Shown: positions 15,958 through 23,652, counted from the stretch's first letter. The stretch is 32,379 nucleotides of DNA from Candidatus Peribacteraceae bacterium (GCA_018061945.1 JAGOTD010000009.1:1-32379); one strand, 5' to 3'. The notes: generated by a model from the sequence alone, not told the origin. Numbers and translations: made by a program.

Positions 15958-16375
15958 TCTATTTAATTATGTACAAGATACATTGTGCGTAATTCAAATA
16001 ATCGGTGTTTTGAGTCCCCTGTCACAGGCAATGGCAAGAGGATGCGCGATACGTACTTTTATCCACTTCTTGCGCGGTACAGAGTTTTCCACACTCTTGT
16101 GCACAAACCACGTTCGACAAATTTTTTAGAGTGTTTTCCAGATATACTATCCCCTTCTTTTGGCTTTGGTATGAGGATTATAGAGTACCTTCTTTTGGAA
16201 AGAGGTATAAAGCCACAGGGGAGCGCACTCTGCAAACAGGTCGATTATGGCTTACATTCAATGTAAAACGCCCACTCTCGGTTTCTCTTTCCGAGAGACG
16301 TAAAGGGGAGTTGGTTGAGGTAAGCGAAGCGGGGAAGTCTGGTAGGTGAATGTGTAGTATGGTTGTCCCCTGCTC
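15958..16375. other. Long intergenic region, possible structured RNA or DnaA-binding site
   Basis: About 420 nt with no convincing gene. TTATCCACT (16059-16067), TTTTCCACA (16085-16093) and TTGTGCACA (16097-16105) resemble DnaA boxes, but only the middle one fits TTWTNCACA exactly. The 11-mer CCTTCTTTTGG occurs twice between about 16150 and 16200. Further on, CTCTCGG and CCGAGAG form a hairpin near 16275-16296, and CAGGGGA (about 16215) can pair with TCCCCTG (about 16366), enclosing about 160 nt. No known RNA family signature (tmRNA, RNase P, SRP) was recognised. Confidence 0.35.
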
Positions 16376-16421
16376 GTTTGTTTGGTAGCCGGCGGTTTAA
16401 ACCGCCGGCTACCAAACAAAC
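16376..16421. repeat. 46-bp perfect palindrome with GTAG/CTAC
   Basis: Perfectly self-complementary over 46 bp, centred between 16398 and 16399. The inner part is GTAG, a CCGGCGGTTT/AAACCGCCGG stem, then CTAC, the GTAG-hairpin format of REP sequences. It lies 77 nt beyond the RAYT stop codon. Confidence 0.9.
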
Positions 16422-16443
16422 CATAAACCCCAAACCATTTCAG

Positions 16444-16474
16444 GAGCCCGCCCGGATGAGTCCGGATCGGACGG
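16444..16474 (-). repeat. Imperfect hairpin repeat (CCCGTCCG family), copy 1
   Basis: On the minus strand CCCGTCCG pairs with CGGGCGGG (one G-U) around a loop ending in TCAT. A closely similar element lies at 26998-27030 on the plus strand. This copy abuts the left RAYT inverted repeat. Confidence 0.65.
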
Positions 16475-17004
16475 GCGCCCCTCCGCGGGCGCGGCGTTTC
16501 AATAATCGCCAACAGTCGTTTTCTTGAATAGATTATCATCCAATCTAGTAACCTCCCATTTTCCACTGGCAGATGACCAAGGATAATCTTCGGCCTTTTC
16601 ACATAATTGTGCTTTAACGGGATTTTGATGTATGTAATTCAAAACTTTCCAGCAATCATTAGGAATTCGTAGATCAAATTTTGATTGCCAGATTTTTGGT
16701 ATGCCAAGATCGAATGTAAGACCGGATTTGTAAGCACTCATTAGTTTAGAGATAGTGTAAGGAGTTAGGATTTGCACAAGAAAATGACAGTGATCAGGCA
16801 TTATCACGAATCCGAATAGTAAAAATGGATGAATTTCTTGGACGCGATACAAAGATTCAATTGCTTCTCGTGCATGAGCAGGATTAGCAAAGATTGGCTG
16901 CCTGTTGAGCGTATTGGTCGTAACAAACATCGTGGCTTCATTTTGGATCGGATGGCGTTGGGACATGCTAGGAATGATCACACGCCGCGCCCGCGGAGGG
17001 GCGC
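16475..17004 (-). mobile_element. RAYT element bounded by 23-bp inverted repeats
   Basis: 16475-16497 and 16982-17004 are perfect inverted repeats of 23 bp. Each can fold as a GCGCCC/GGGCGC hairpin followed by GGCG. They enclose a single Y1-transposase gene with 1 nt between the left repeat and the stop codon. The right end lies 13 nt from the tyrS stop codon. No target-site duplication is evident, as expected for single-strand Y1 transposition. Confidence 0.8.
16499..16966 (-). CDS. REP-associated Y1 transposase (RAYT, IS200-like superfamily)
   Basis: 155 residues from the ATG that begins MSQRHPIQNE; the frame also reaches a GTG at 16981 inside the right repeat. The HUH metal motif is H59-C-H61 in MPDHCHFLV. 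A likely nucleophile Tyr is Y79 in SAYKSGL. YIHQNPVKAQL and YPWSSASGKWEV are typical of small RAYTs. These enzymes cut and join single-stranded DNA at short hairpins with a tetranucleotide guide, and are usually single-copy and domesticated rather than true insertion sequences. All key residues are present. The gene is AT-rich compared with its GC-rich ends. Its flanking hairpins resemble dispersed hairpins elsewhere in the window, which suggests it spread them. Confidence 0.9.
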   Translation of the reverse strand: MSQRHPIQNEATMFVTTNTLNRQPIFANPAHAREAIESLYRVQEIHPFLLFGFVIMPDHCHFLVQILTPYTISKLMSAYKSGLTFDLGIPKIWQSKFDLRIPNDCWKVLNYIHQNPVKAQLCEKAEDYPWSSASGKWEVTRLDDNLFKKTTVGDY

Positions 17005-17017
17005 TGCTGAGCAGAGG

Positions 17018-18232
17018 TTAAATTTTAGGAATTTTAAATTTAACAAATCTACGTTTACCAATCTTAAATACAGCATCATTTCCTAAAGAATGTTTAGCAA
17101 ATTCCTCGCCAAAAGTACTTTGAAGAGAGGTAATAGTTGTCTCTCCTATCTTTACTGCTCCTTGTTCTATTAATCTCCTAGCTTCGCTTTTTGATGCCAC
17201 TATTTTATGTAGTGCAAGACCATCAATTATTGAAATTTCTTCATTTACTTTTATTTCTGGAATGTCTTCTGGCATATCTCCTTTTGCAAACACGTTTTTA
17301 AATTCCTGTTCAGCGTGAGTGGCAGAATCAGCGTCGTGATAAATAGTCACAAGCTCGCGAGCGAGGCGCATTTTGATGTCGCGTGGGTTGGCGCCTTTGG
17401 CCAATTCTTTACGCGCAGTGTCGATCTCGCTTATTGGCATATCGGTACAGCATTCCATATAGCTCAAAATCAGCTCGTCTTTGATGGACATGGTCTTGCC
17501 GTACATATCTTTGGCGCTATCTTCCAGCCAAATACAGTTATCGTAGGTTTTGCTCATCTTGCGGCCATCGGTGCCTTCTATAAGTTTGGTTGTCAGGACA
17601 AATTTATCGCGCTTACCCATGGCGGTCTGCAGCGTGCGGCCTGCGAGCATGTTAAATAGCTGATCATTGCCGCCGAGCTCGCAGTCGACATCCAGCACGA
17701 CGGAGTCGTACCCGACCATCAGCGGGTAGAAAAATTCATGCATAGAAATAGGATTGCCGTCTTTGATACGCTTCTGGAACATATCGCGCTCAAGCATTTG
17801 CTGGACGGTAAAATTACTGGCCAGCTTGATGATGTCGTTAAAGCCCAGCTTTTCGAGCCATTCATGATTGAAGCGTAATTCTACTTTGTTAAAATCCAAA
17901 ATTTTCCCCGCTTGTTCTTTGTACGTTTCGAAGTTCCTTTTCGTATCATCCAACGTGAGTGGCTCGCGCATTTTGTCTCTTCCTGATGGATCACCGATCA
18001 TCGCTGTAAAGCTGCCAATGAGAAAAATGATGTGATGACCGGCATCCTGAAAGGCTTTCAGCTTGCGCAGAGGAACGGAATGTCCGATGTGCAATTTGGC
18101 TCCAGTCGGGTCGATACCGAGGTATAACCGCATCGGCTTGCCGTTTTTCAGCTTTTCTTCGGCCAGCTTACGCGGAACGACATCCTCGACTGCGCGGGTT
18201 AGAAGTTCTTGATGTGCATTTGTGGTGGCCAT
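17018..18232 (-). CDS. tyrS: Tyrosyl-tRNA synthetase
   Basis: 404 residues. Class I signatures are HIGH at 48-51 (KLHIGHS) and KMSKT at 225-229, with DVDCELGGNDQ in the tyrosine/ATP pocket. A C-terminal S4 RNA-binding domain (about 340-404) contains KIVASKSEARRLIEQGAVKI. It charges tRNA-Tyr with tyrosine. The arrangement matches the TyrRS group that keeps an S4 tail. The start is the ATG beginning MATTNAHQ; the longer frame to 18340 runs into the divergent rluD-like promoter region. Codons from about 17320 to the stop, covering the S4 tail, are visibly more AT-rich than the catalytic part and match the adjacent RAYT gene. A small GCGGGA/TCCCGC hairpin lies upstream in the divergent region. 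Confidence 0.97.
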   Translation of the reverse strand: MATTNAHQELLTRAVEDVVPRKLAEEKLKNGKPMRLYLGIDPTGAKLHIGHSVPLRKLKAFQDAGHHIIFLIGSFTAMIGDPSGRDKMREPLTLDDTKRNFETYKEQAGKILDFNKVELRFNHEWLEKLGFNDIIKLASNFTVQQMLERDMFQKRIKDGNPISMHEFFYPLMVGYDSVVLDVDCELGGNDQLFNMLAGRTLQTAMGKRDKFVLTTKLIEGTDGRKMSKTYDNCIWLEDSAKDMYGKTMSIKDELILSYMECCTDMPISEIDTARKELAKGANPRDIKMRLARELVTIYHDADSATHAEQEFKNVFAKGDMPEDIPEIKVNEEISIIDGLALHKIVASKSEARRLIEQGAVKIGETTITSLQSTFGEEFAKHSLGNDAVFKIGKRRFVKFKIPKI

Positions 18233-18340
18233 ATATTCGTAGTTTAGGCATAGTGTAGCCATCTCGCAACCTGGATCATCTGCAACCCGCGGGAAGCATC
18301 CCGCTCCCAAGGTGAGACTGATTTTACTGACTCGATACAT

Positions 18341-19288
18341 ATGCCTACCATCCCCTCCCCTACCACTGTTACAGTGCCAATGCGCCTAGATGCTTTTCTG
18401 GTTGCAGAAATGGGCGTTGCCACGCGGTCGCAATCGCAAAAATTCATCAAGGCGGGTTACGTAAAAATCGGCAAAAAAACTGTTGAGAAGCCAGCGCACA
18501 TGCTCAAAATCGGGAATGTTGTTACGCTGTCTCCCGAGGCGACCGAAGTGAGTATTCCAACTGATTACTCCCCTACTCTCGATCTGCAAATATTGTACGA
18601 GGATGATGATTGTATCGTCATCAATAAGCCAGCCGGGCTAATGGTGCATGCAGGCAGTGGCATGGAAAAGGGTGAAGTGACATTGATCGACGAGCTGAAG
18701 CCGCTCTTTGCTGAGCGTCAATTGCCACTCAATGAAAATGCTGTGCTGGTGCATCGGCTAGATAAGGAGACGACAGGCTGTATTTTGGTTGCGAAAAACC
18801 CCGATGCGCATCGGGCATTGCAGAAAATGTTCGAGAAACGCACAGTTGCAAAAACGTACTTAGCACTTGTGATGGGCACGCCAACGCCTAGTTCGGCGAT
18901 CATCGACTCCCCTATCGGCCGTCATTCCACCGATCGCACGAAGATGTCGGTCTTGCGCAGCGGACGCACGCGCGAGGCGCGCACGATCTACCACGTTCTT
19001 TCGTCGACGAATGAGGCATCACTCCTCGCTTGCGACTTAGAAACCGGTCGCACACATCAGATTCGTGTGCACGTGTCATCAATCGGCCATCCGATTCTCG
19101 GCGATGAAAAATACTACACACTCGGCTCGCTCAATATCGCCAAAAAGATGGGCATTGATTTTCTGTGTCTCCATGCGTGGAAGCTGTCTTTTACGTCGCC
19201 GATCAGCAAGAAAAAAATCGCTGTAGAAGCGGTTATTCCTGAAAAATTTCAGCAGCAGATTGAGTTGAATAGACTGACTGTCTTGTAA
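18341..19288 (+). CDS. Pseudouridine synthase, RluD/RluA family
   Basis: 315 residues. An N-terminal S4 domain (about 13-65, MRLDAFLVAE...SQKFIKAGYVKI) is followed by the catalytic domain with HRLDKETTG, where D141 is the catalytic Asp, then LLACDLETGRTHQIRVH and the C-terminal strand region. The family converts uridine to pseudouridine in rRNA (RluD acts on 23S helix 69) or tRNA; the target here is not certain. The start ATG is at the end of a 108-nt divergent region shared with tyrS. It ends 69 nt before the convergent FecR-domain gene, with a GAATTACGA inverted repeat between them. Confidence 0.93.
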   Translation: MPTIPSPTTVTVPMRLDAFLVAEMGVATRSQSQKFIKAGYVKIGKKTVEKPAHMLKIGNVVTLSPEATEVSIPTDYSPTLDLQILYEDDDCIVINKPAGLMVHAGSGMEKGEVTLIDELKPLFAERQLPLNENAVLVHRLDKETTGCILVAKNPDAHRALQKMFEKRTVAKTYLALVMGTPTPSSAIIDSPIGRHSTDRTKMSVLRSGRTREARTIYHVLSSTNEASLLACDLETGRTHQIRVHVSSIGHPILGDEKYYTLGSLNIAKKMGIDFLCLHAWKLSFTSPISKKKIAVEAVIPEKFQQQIELNRLTVL

Positions 19289-19298
19289 ATAGAATCTC

Positions 19299-19334
19299 GA
19301 ATTACGAAAATTGCTTGCTCGTACTTCGTAATTC
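19299..19334. terminator. GAATTACGA-family hairpin between convergent genes
   Basis: GAATTACGAA (19299-19308) and TTCGTAATTC (19325-19334), 10-bp perfect arms with a 16-nt loop, between convergent stops at 19288 and 19357. It shares a CTCGTACTTCG stretch in the loop with the element at 8652. Confidence 0.65.
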
Positions 19335-19356
19335 CATATTCGTACTTCGTTCTTCG

Positions 19357-21081
19357 TTACTGCGGTTGATAGTCGATCGTATATTCCAGCACATCCAGAA
19401 TTTCGCCAGTGGCATTGCGAGAGACAATGCGATAGACGTTCTTGCCGCGTTTCATGGTGGCGAGATCGACACTCGCGATATAGTTCCACGTCGTCTTGCC
19501 AGATTTGTAGAGCTGGAGCGTATAGCCGTTGACCGACAAGCTGTCGGTTAAGGCATCTGTTGCACCTTCGATAACGATTTCTTTTTCGCTCGATGTTGCA
19601 GTTGTACCAGCTTGCGGACTTGTGACGGTGAGCGAGCCTGGCTTGATTGGCGCGTTCTGTTTGAGTGGTGCTTCGGAGCTGCTTACAGCCGATGAAGTGA
19701 CAGTGCCTGGCTTGTAGTCGAGCGTGATAGTGACCGGATCGCTCTTATTGCCATTGCTATCGAGCGCCACAATAGACAGAACGTTTTTGCCTGTATTCAA
19801 GTTACCGAGCGTCGCGCTTGCCAAGTAACTCCACGTACGACTGCCGGGCTTAAACAGCTGCAGCTTATAATCATTTACCATAATTGCCTGTGTGCCGGCA
19901 GGTGCGTCGCCGGTTACTTCTATTTCGGCATTGCCCGTTGTGTAGGTTTGATCAACGCCTGTAATCGGTGAGGAAATATGAACTGGTTTTACCGTCGATA
20001 CCAGTTTTACCGTCACACTTCGGACATCGTCGGCGATCGTGATTCCCTGATCATCTTGCGCCTCTATATGCAGTGAGTTTTTGCCATCGTCTGGCAAATT
20101 GATCTCGACGCTGAATGAACGATTCGTATCGATCGGTGCTTCGTAATTGTTCACGCGTACGGTCGAAATGTCTTCGCTCACCTTGCCGCTTACGCGGATA
20201 GTCCTAGAGCTGACTACTTGATCGACAGTCGGACTCGTCACAGTCAGATCAGCATTATTCACACTTGCCACCGATCCGCCTGAGCTTGTAACCGCAGTAA
20301 CGCTGGCTATGTCTTTGGCGAGCGCGTAACTTTTGACCAGGAATGCATCGTGCAACAATTGTTGACTGATCGGATCGCGGAAATCGTAGGGATCGCGACC
20401 GTTATCGATATCTTTCTTCGCCGGTTCGGTAAGCGTGAACATTTGCCCTTCGCCAATGACGATCGGCTTAGGTGAAGATGGCGGATGCTTGAGTGTGGCA
20501 GTAGAGCCAAGACCGGCAGCACGAATAAAGGCGATCTGGTTGGAAGAAATGAGCCCGGACGTATTGGCTGGAACATCGACAGAAAAATCTGGTGTATCGA
20601 CTATGCGGACAATTGCACCGGAAAATGCACTGCCTGCCGGAGTGGAGACCCATATGCGACCATTTACTATTTTTGTGCTGATGGTTGATGGTTTATCTAG
20701 AAGTTGCTCGCTTTTGACGATGGCAAGTTGTGTGTTTTCGTCTAGGCGAATCGCTGATCCATCAAAAAAACTGAGGAGAGCGGTGGCACCGGCTCGTGTG
20801 GTAATGGTATCGCCGGGGTAGATTTTTAAATTATTCTCTGCGCGCTGAGCGGCTGCGCCTTGGAGCGATACCTGCACTCCTTCTGCGTCACTCGATGAGA
20901 GTGTGAGCAGGGCGCCTGTTTTCTGCGATGCGCTGCCACTAAAGAGCGAGACCACTTTTGATCCCAAATACCAGAGAATCAGAATGGTCACACACAGTAA
21001 GATGACACGCGTCACAATACGCGGACGCGACTCCACTGCGCTGGAACTATACAACGACCGGCGATGGCGTCTGCCTAACAT
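19357..21081 (-). CDS. FecR-domain membrane protein with Ig-like repeats
   Basis: 574 residues. A basic N-terminus (RRHRR) is followed by one transmembrane helix (about 25-47). A FecR-like region covers about 55-200 (YPGDTITTRAGATALLSFFDGSAIRLDENTQL, VNGRIWVSTPAGSAF). From about 290 to the end there are three related beta-sandwich repeats, the last two sharing the pattern VNxYxLQLxKxGxxTWxYxAS...GKNVxxIV. The exterior repeats suggest a surface or envelope protein; the FecR part usually senses or binds in sigma/anti-sigma systems, but no sigma factor gene is adjacent. A Ser-rich linker separates the last repeats. TATAAA lies 5 nt before the ATG with no Shine-Dalgarno sequence. Confidence 0.8.
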   Translation of the reverse strand: MLGRRHRRSLYSSSAVESRPRIVTRVILLCVTILILWYLGSKVVSLFSGSASQKTGALLTLSSSDAEGVQVSLQGAAAQRAENNLKIYPGDTITTRAGATALLSFFDGSAIRLDENTQLAIVKSEQLLDKPSTISTKIVNGRIWVSTPAGSAFSGAIVRIVDTPDFSVDVPANTSGLISSNQIAFIRAAGLGSTATLKHPPSSPKPIVIGEGQMFTLTEPAKKDIDNGRDPYDFRDPISQQLLHDAFLVKSYALAKDIASVTAVTSSGGSVASVNNADLTVTSPTVDQVVSSRTIRVSGKVSEDISTVRVNNYEAPIDTNRSFSVEINLPDDGKNSLHIEAQDDQGITIADDVRSVTVKLVSTVKPVHISSPITGVDQTYTTGNAEIEVTGDAPAGTQAIMVNDYKLQLFKPGSRTWSYLASATLGNLNTGKNVLSIVALDSNGNKSDPVTITLDYKPGTVTSSAVSSSEAPLKQNAPIKPGSLTVTSPQAGTTATSSEKEIVIEGATDALTDSLSVNGYTLQLYKSGKTTWNYIASVDLATMKRGKNVYRIVSRNATGEILDVLEYTIDYQPQ

Positions 21082-21086
21082 GGTCG

Positions 21087-21092
21087 TTTATA
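21087..21092 (-). promoter_or_regulatory. -10 element of predicted leaderless promoter (FecR gene)
   Basis: TATAAA on the minus strand, 5 nt before the ATG at 21081. Confidence 0.45.
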
Positions 21093-21166
21093 CTATGGGA
21101 GGAACAGGCTGTTAGGCAAGCGAGAAAGGTCGAGCTGAGCACTTGTTTGATTCAGGGAGGATTTAC

Positions 21167-21199
21167 GAGGAACCAGAAGAACCAGACGATGCAGAGGAT
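21167..21199. repeat. 33-bp exact repeat, 9-bp phased (copy 2)
   Basis: Identical to 12394-12426. Here it lies between the FecR-domain gene and the PilB-like gene, about 85 nt upstream of the FecR start. Confidence 0.85.
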
Positions 21200-21207
21200 T
21201 ATTTTTT

Positions 21208-21230
21208 GCAGCTGGGACATCGTGTCCCGG
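21208..21230 (-). repeat. GGGACA hairpin repeat, copy 1
   Basis: Stem GGGACA/TGTCCC with a 3-nt loop. On the minus strand it matches 23621-23643 at 21 of 23 positions. An 8-bp phased tract of the form AANNAACG follows at about 21258-21296. Confidence 0.7.
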
Positions 21231-21332
21231 AAAAAGTACGAAGATCAAAGAAGCAAATCAGAAACAAATAACGAATCAACGAAAAACGAACAAACGAAAT
21301 TGCCCTAGTTCCCAATCCCTTCGTCCTTATCT

Positions 21333-22442
21333 CTAGCTCGTCACGCGCACAATCTCTGACCTTGTGGTTTTGCCACCGGCAATCAGTTCCTCGCCCCATT
21401 CGTGCATGGTTTTGAATCCTTCGGTTTTGGCGGTTTCCATAATTTCGGCTGATGTTGCCTGTAGCAAAATCTGACTGCGAATAGCCGGCGTTGCAACGAG
21501 CAATTCCGGCAGCGAGCACTGTCCGCCATAGATATCCGGACTACCATCGGTTGTTTCTTTCATGGCTGCATTTTCGGGTTTGAGTGTGCGCACTAATCGT
21601 TGAGCGAGAATGCCGCGCAAAGCTGGCGCAAAGGTATAGCTACTCACACCCATAGAAAGCAAACGTGGAATCGCTTCGATTGCTGAGTTGGTGTGAAGAG
21701 TTGCCAGCACCAAGTGTCCTGTAAGCGAAGCGTCGATCGCTGTTTGCGCCGTTTCCTGGTCGCGGATTTCACCGACTAAGATAATATCCGGATCGTGACG
21801 CAAAATAGCACGCAGGCCGGAGGCAAATGTGTAGCCGTGTTCCGGATCGATCTGACTCTGAATGATATTTTTCAGTTCGTATTCGATCGGATCTTCCAGC
21901 GTCACAATATTTTTCTCTTTGCCGGCGAGTGTTGAAAGTAGCGCGTAAAGTGTGGTTGTTTTTCCAGACCCAGTTGGACCGGTCACTAAGATCAGGCCAT
22001 TTGGCAATTGCACCAAATCGAGTAATTGCTTCTTGATCTCCTCTGGAAAGCCGAGTTCTTCGAGTGGAACAATACCGCGCTGAGGATCGAGCAAGCGCAG
22101 CGTAAATGCTTCGCCGAAACGAGTGGGCAGCGTTGCAACACGCACGTTCACAAATCGCTTATCAACTTCGAAGGTATATTGGCCGTCTTGCGCGGCGGTC
22201 ACGATATTCAGCTTCAGCTTGGATTTAAACTTAATACGGCGCTGAATGGTCTCGTATTGCAGCTGATTCATCACAAACAGGGTTTTAAGGATCCCCAGCT
22301 CACGCCATTCGATTTTAATCCCCTCTTTCTGAGGATTGATATGAATATCCGAAATATGCAGTCTGGTAGCCGCTTGCTCGAGTGCATCGAGCAGCTTTTC
22401 CCCTTCTAACGCCTGCAATGTGGCAATATCGAGTGAAGACAT
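21333..22442 (-). CDS. PilB/GspE-family secretion ATPase, short form
   Basis: 369 residues. ATPase of the type IV pilus / type II secretion superfamily: SDIHINP (31-37) in the N2 domain, Walker A GPTGSGKTT (155-163), Asp box VTLEDPIEYE, Walker B-type ILVGEIRDQETAQ, and His box ATLHTN. It powers pilin assembly at the inner membrane. The usual N1 (MshEN) domain is missing and the zinc-binding Cys cluster near the C-terminus is not present: the segment reads YGGQCSLPELL. The protein is therefore shorter than standard PilB (over 550 residues). The start is set by the ATG with a perfect TATAAT exactly 6 nt before it; upstream codons are repeat DNA. No pilin genes are adjacent. Confidence 0.88.
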   Translation of the reverse strand: MSSLDIATLQALEGEKLLDALEQAATRLHISDIHINPQKEGIKIEWRELGILKTLFVMNQLQYETIQRRIKFKSKLKLNIVTAAQDGQYTFEVDKRFVNVRVATLPTRFGEAFTLRLLDPQRGIVPLEELGFPEEIKKQLLDLVQLPNGLILVTGPTGSGKTTTLYALLSTLAGKEKNIVTLEDPIEYELKNIIQSQIDPEHGYTFASGLRAILRHDPDIILVGEIRDQETAQTAIDASLTGHLVLATLHTNSAIEAIPRLLSMGVSSYTFAPALRGILAQRLVRTLKPENAAMKETTDGSPDIYGGQCSLPELLVATPAIRSQILLQATSAEIMETAKTEGFKTMHEWGEELIAGGKTTRSEIVRVTS

Positions 22443-22448
22443 CAAAGT

Positions 22449-22454
22449 ATTATA
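22449..22454 (-). promoter_or_regulatory. Perfect -10 of predicted leaderless promoter
   Basis: TATAAT on the minus strand followed by ACTTTG and the ATG at 22442. This is the clearest of the start-proximal -10 elements. A -35 match is weak. Confidence 0.65.
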
Positions 22455-22506
22455 CCTTAAAACAGGGTTTTTTGCTAGGCCCCAGCAAGCTGGGAAAGTA
22501 AGGTAA

Positions 22507-22581
22507 GTAAGGTACGTATTGTAGGTACAGTAAGTACACAAAAACCTACCTTACTTACAGTACTTACAATACCTACTTTAC
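22507..22581. repeat. Long imperfect inverted repeat with 9-bp phasing
   Basis: Arms 22507-22536 and 22552-22581 pair at 26 of 30 positions around a 15-nt loop. The right arm is an array of 9-bp units such as ACTTACAGT and ACTTACAAT. It lies between nadK and the PilB-like gene on the same strand and starts 6 nt beyond the nadK stop, so it may terminate nadK or insulate the two genes. Confidence 0.8.
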
Positions 22582-22587
22582 CTCCCA

Positions 22588-23481
22588 TTACTCCCCTCCC
22601 TCCGACCTCGTCCCCCACTGCAGTTTCGTCCGCAACGTTTCGAAAAACGTTTCGTCGCGGCGGCGCAGAAAGGTAACGACTCTGTCGGACAGATGCGCTT
22701 CCACGCGGTCCTTGCGCTGGAGACTGATGTACGTTTGACCATCGAGCGTGAGGCTCACCTGCACGTCCTGAAACTTATTCGGCTTGGTGAAAATAGTGAC
22801 TTCCACGACATCATCGCCTTGTAGCATGATCGGCTTCTGACTAAAGCTGTGTGGATTAATTGGCGTGAGAATCATCGCCTGAAGTTGTGGATGCACAATC
22901 GGACCGCCGGCAGAGAGTGAGTACGCTGTTGAGCCGGTAGGAGTAGACAGAATCAGGCCGTCGGCATTAAACACCGTGAGCATGTGTCCGTTAATACTCG
23001 TCTGCAGGTCGATAAGCCGGGAAATGGCGCCTTGGGAAATAACGGCTTCGTTAAGCACGTAGCCGCTCCACAGGCAGGTATTCTCGCGCGTGACATGCAC
23101 GTGCAGCAAATTACGGTCGTCGTGCACGCCGCCGTTTTCGAGAAGTTGTGGCAAAAACTCATCGACTTCATCCATACTCAGCTCGGTTAAAAACCCGATG
23201 CGACCTTTGTTGATACATAGCATGGGTACGGTTTTTTCCTGCATTTCGCGAATCGTGCGCAGTATTGTGCCGTCGCCGCCGAGGACAATCAGTAAGTCGA
23301 GCTGCGAAAAGTTTTTGTATGTTTTGTACTTTTTGAGTGATGGAGCCATGCAGCGTTCGCCGTCCAGCAATACCGTGGCGCCACACTTGGCGACCAGTGC
23401 TGCTACTTTTTCGAGTGTCGGCAGCCGCCCTTCTATATCCGACCGCGCAGTAATTCCGATCGTTGCATATTTGCTTGGCAT
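22588..23481 (-). CDS. nadK: NAD kinase
   Basis: 297 residues, normal length. GGDGT at 68-72 is the family motif, with NEAVISQG, the DGLILSTPTGSTAYSLSAGGPI block and a C-terminal beta region with LTLDGQ. It phosphorylates NAD to NADP, the only route to NADP in bacteria. TAGAAT lies exactly 6 nt before the start ATG and no Shine-Dalgarno sequence is present. It is 145 nt upstream of the PilB-like gene, with the long inverted repeat between them. Confidence 0.96.
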   Translation of the reverse strand: MPSKYATIGITARSDIEGRLPTLEKVAALVAKCGATVLLDGERCMAPSLKKYKTYKNFSQLDLLIVLGGDGTILRTIREMQEKTVPMLCINKGRIGFLTELSMDEVDEFLPQLLENGGVHDDRNLLHVHVTRENTCLWSGYVLNEAVISQGAISRLIDLQTSINGHMLTVFNADGLILSTPTGSTAYSLSAGGPIVHPQLQAMILTPINPHSFSQKPIMLQGDDVVEVTIFTKPNKFQDVQVSLTLDGQTYISLQRKDRVEAHLSDRVVTFLRRRDETFFETLRTKLQWGTRSEGGE

Positions 23482-23487
23482 GGGTAG

Positions 23488-23493
23488 ATTCTA
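23488..23493 (-). promoter_or_regulatory. -10 element of predicted leaderless nadK promoter
   Basis: TAGAAT on the minus strand followed by CTACCC and the ATG at 23481. Confidence 0.5.
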
Positions 23494-23573
23494 CAGTTGC
23501 TTTGAATTGGTTCCTAGCCTCAATGGTCTAGAGAAGCTTTTAGCTTTCAATTCGCTCATTTCCCCACACTCCA

Positions 23574-23606
23574 GAGCGGCCGTTCCCGGCCGCGGCGTGC
23601 GATTAA
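23574..23606 (+). repeat. GCGGCC hairpin with GGCG tail (REP-like), copy 1
   Basis: Stem GCGGCCG/CGGCCGC around TTCC, followed by GGCGTGCGATTAAT. The same design and tail occur at the ends of the RAYT element and at 24858-24880 and 29805-29837. Confidence 0.7.
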
Positions 23607-23620
23607 TTTTCTCATTTCCA

Positions 23621-23643
23621 CCGGGACACAATGTCCCGGCTGC
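23621..23643 (+). repeat. GGGACA hairpin repeat, copy 2
   Basis: CCGGGACA-CAA-TGTCCCGG followed by CTGC. Related to 21208-21230 on the other strand. Confidence 0.7.
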
Positions 23644-23652
23644 GCGAAATAA

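Noticed and set aside
16059..16105. Chromosome origin (oriC)
   Set aside because: Only one strict DnaA-box match, no AT-rich unwinding tract and no dnaA nearby; kept only as a remark.
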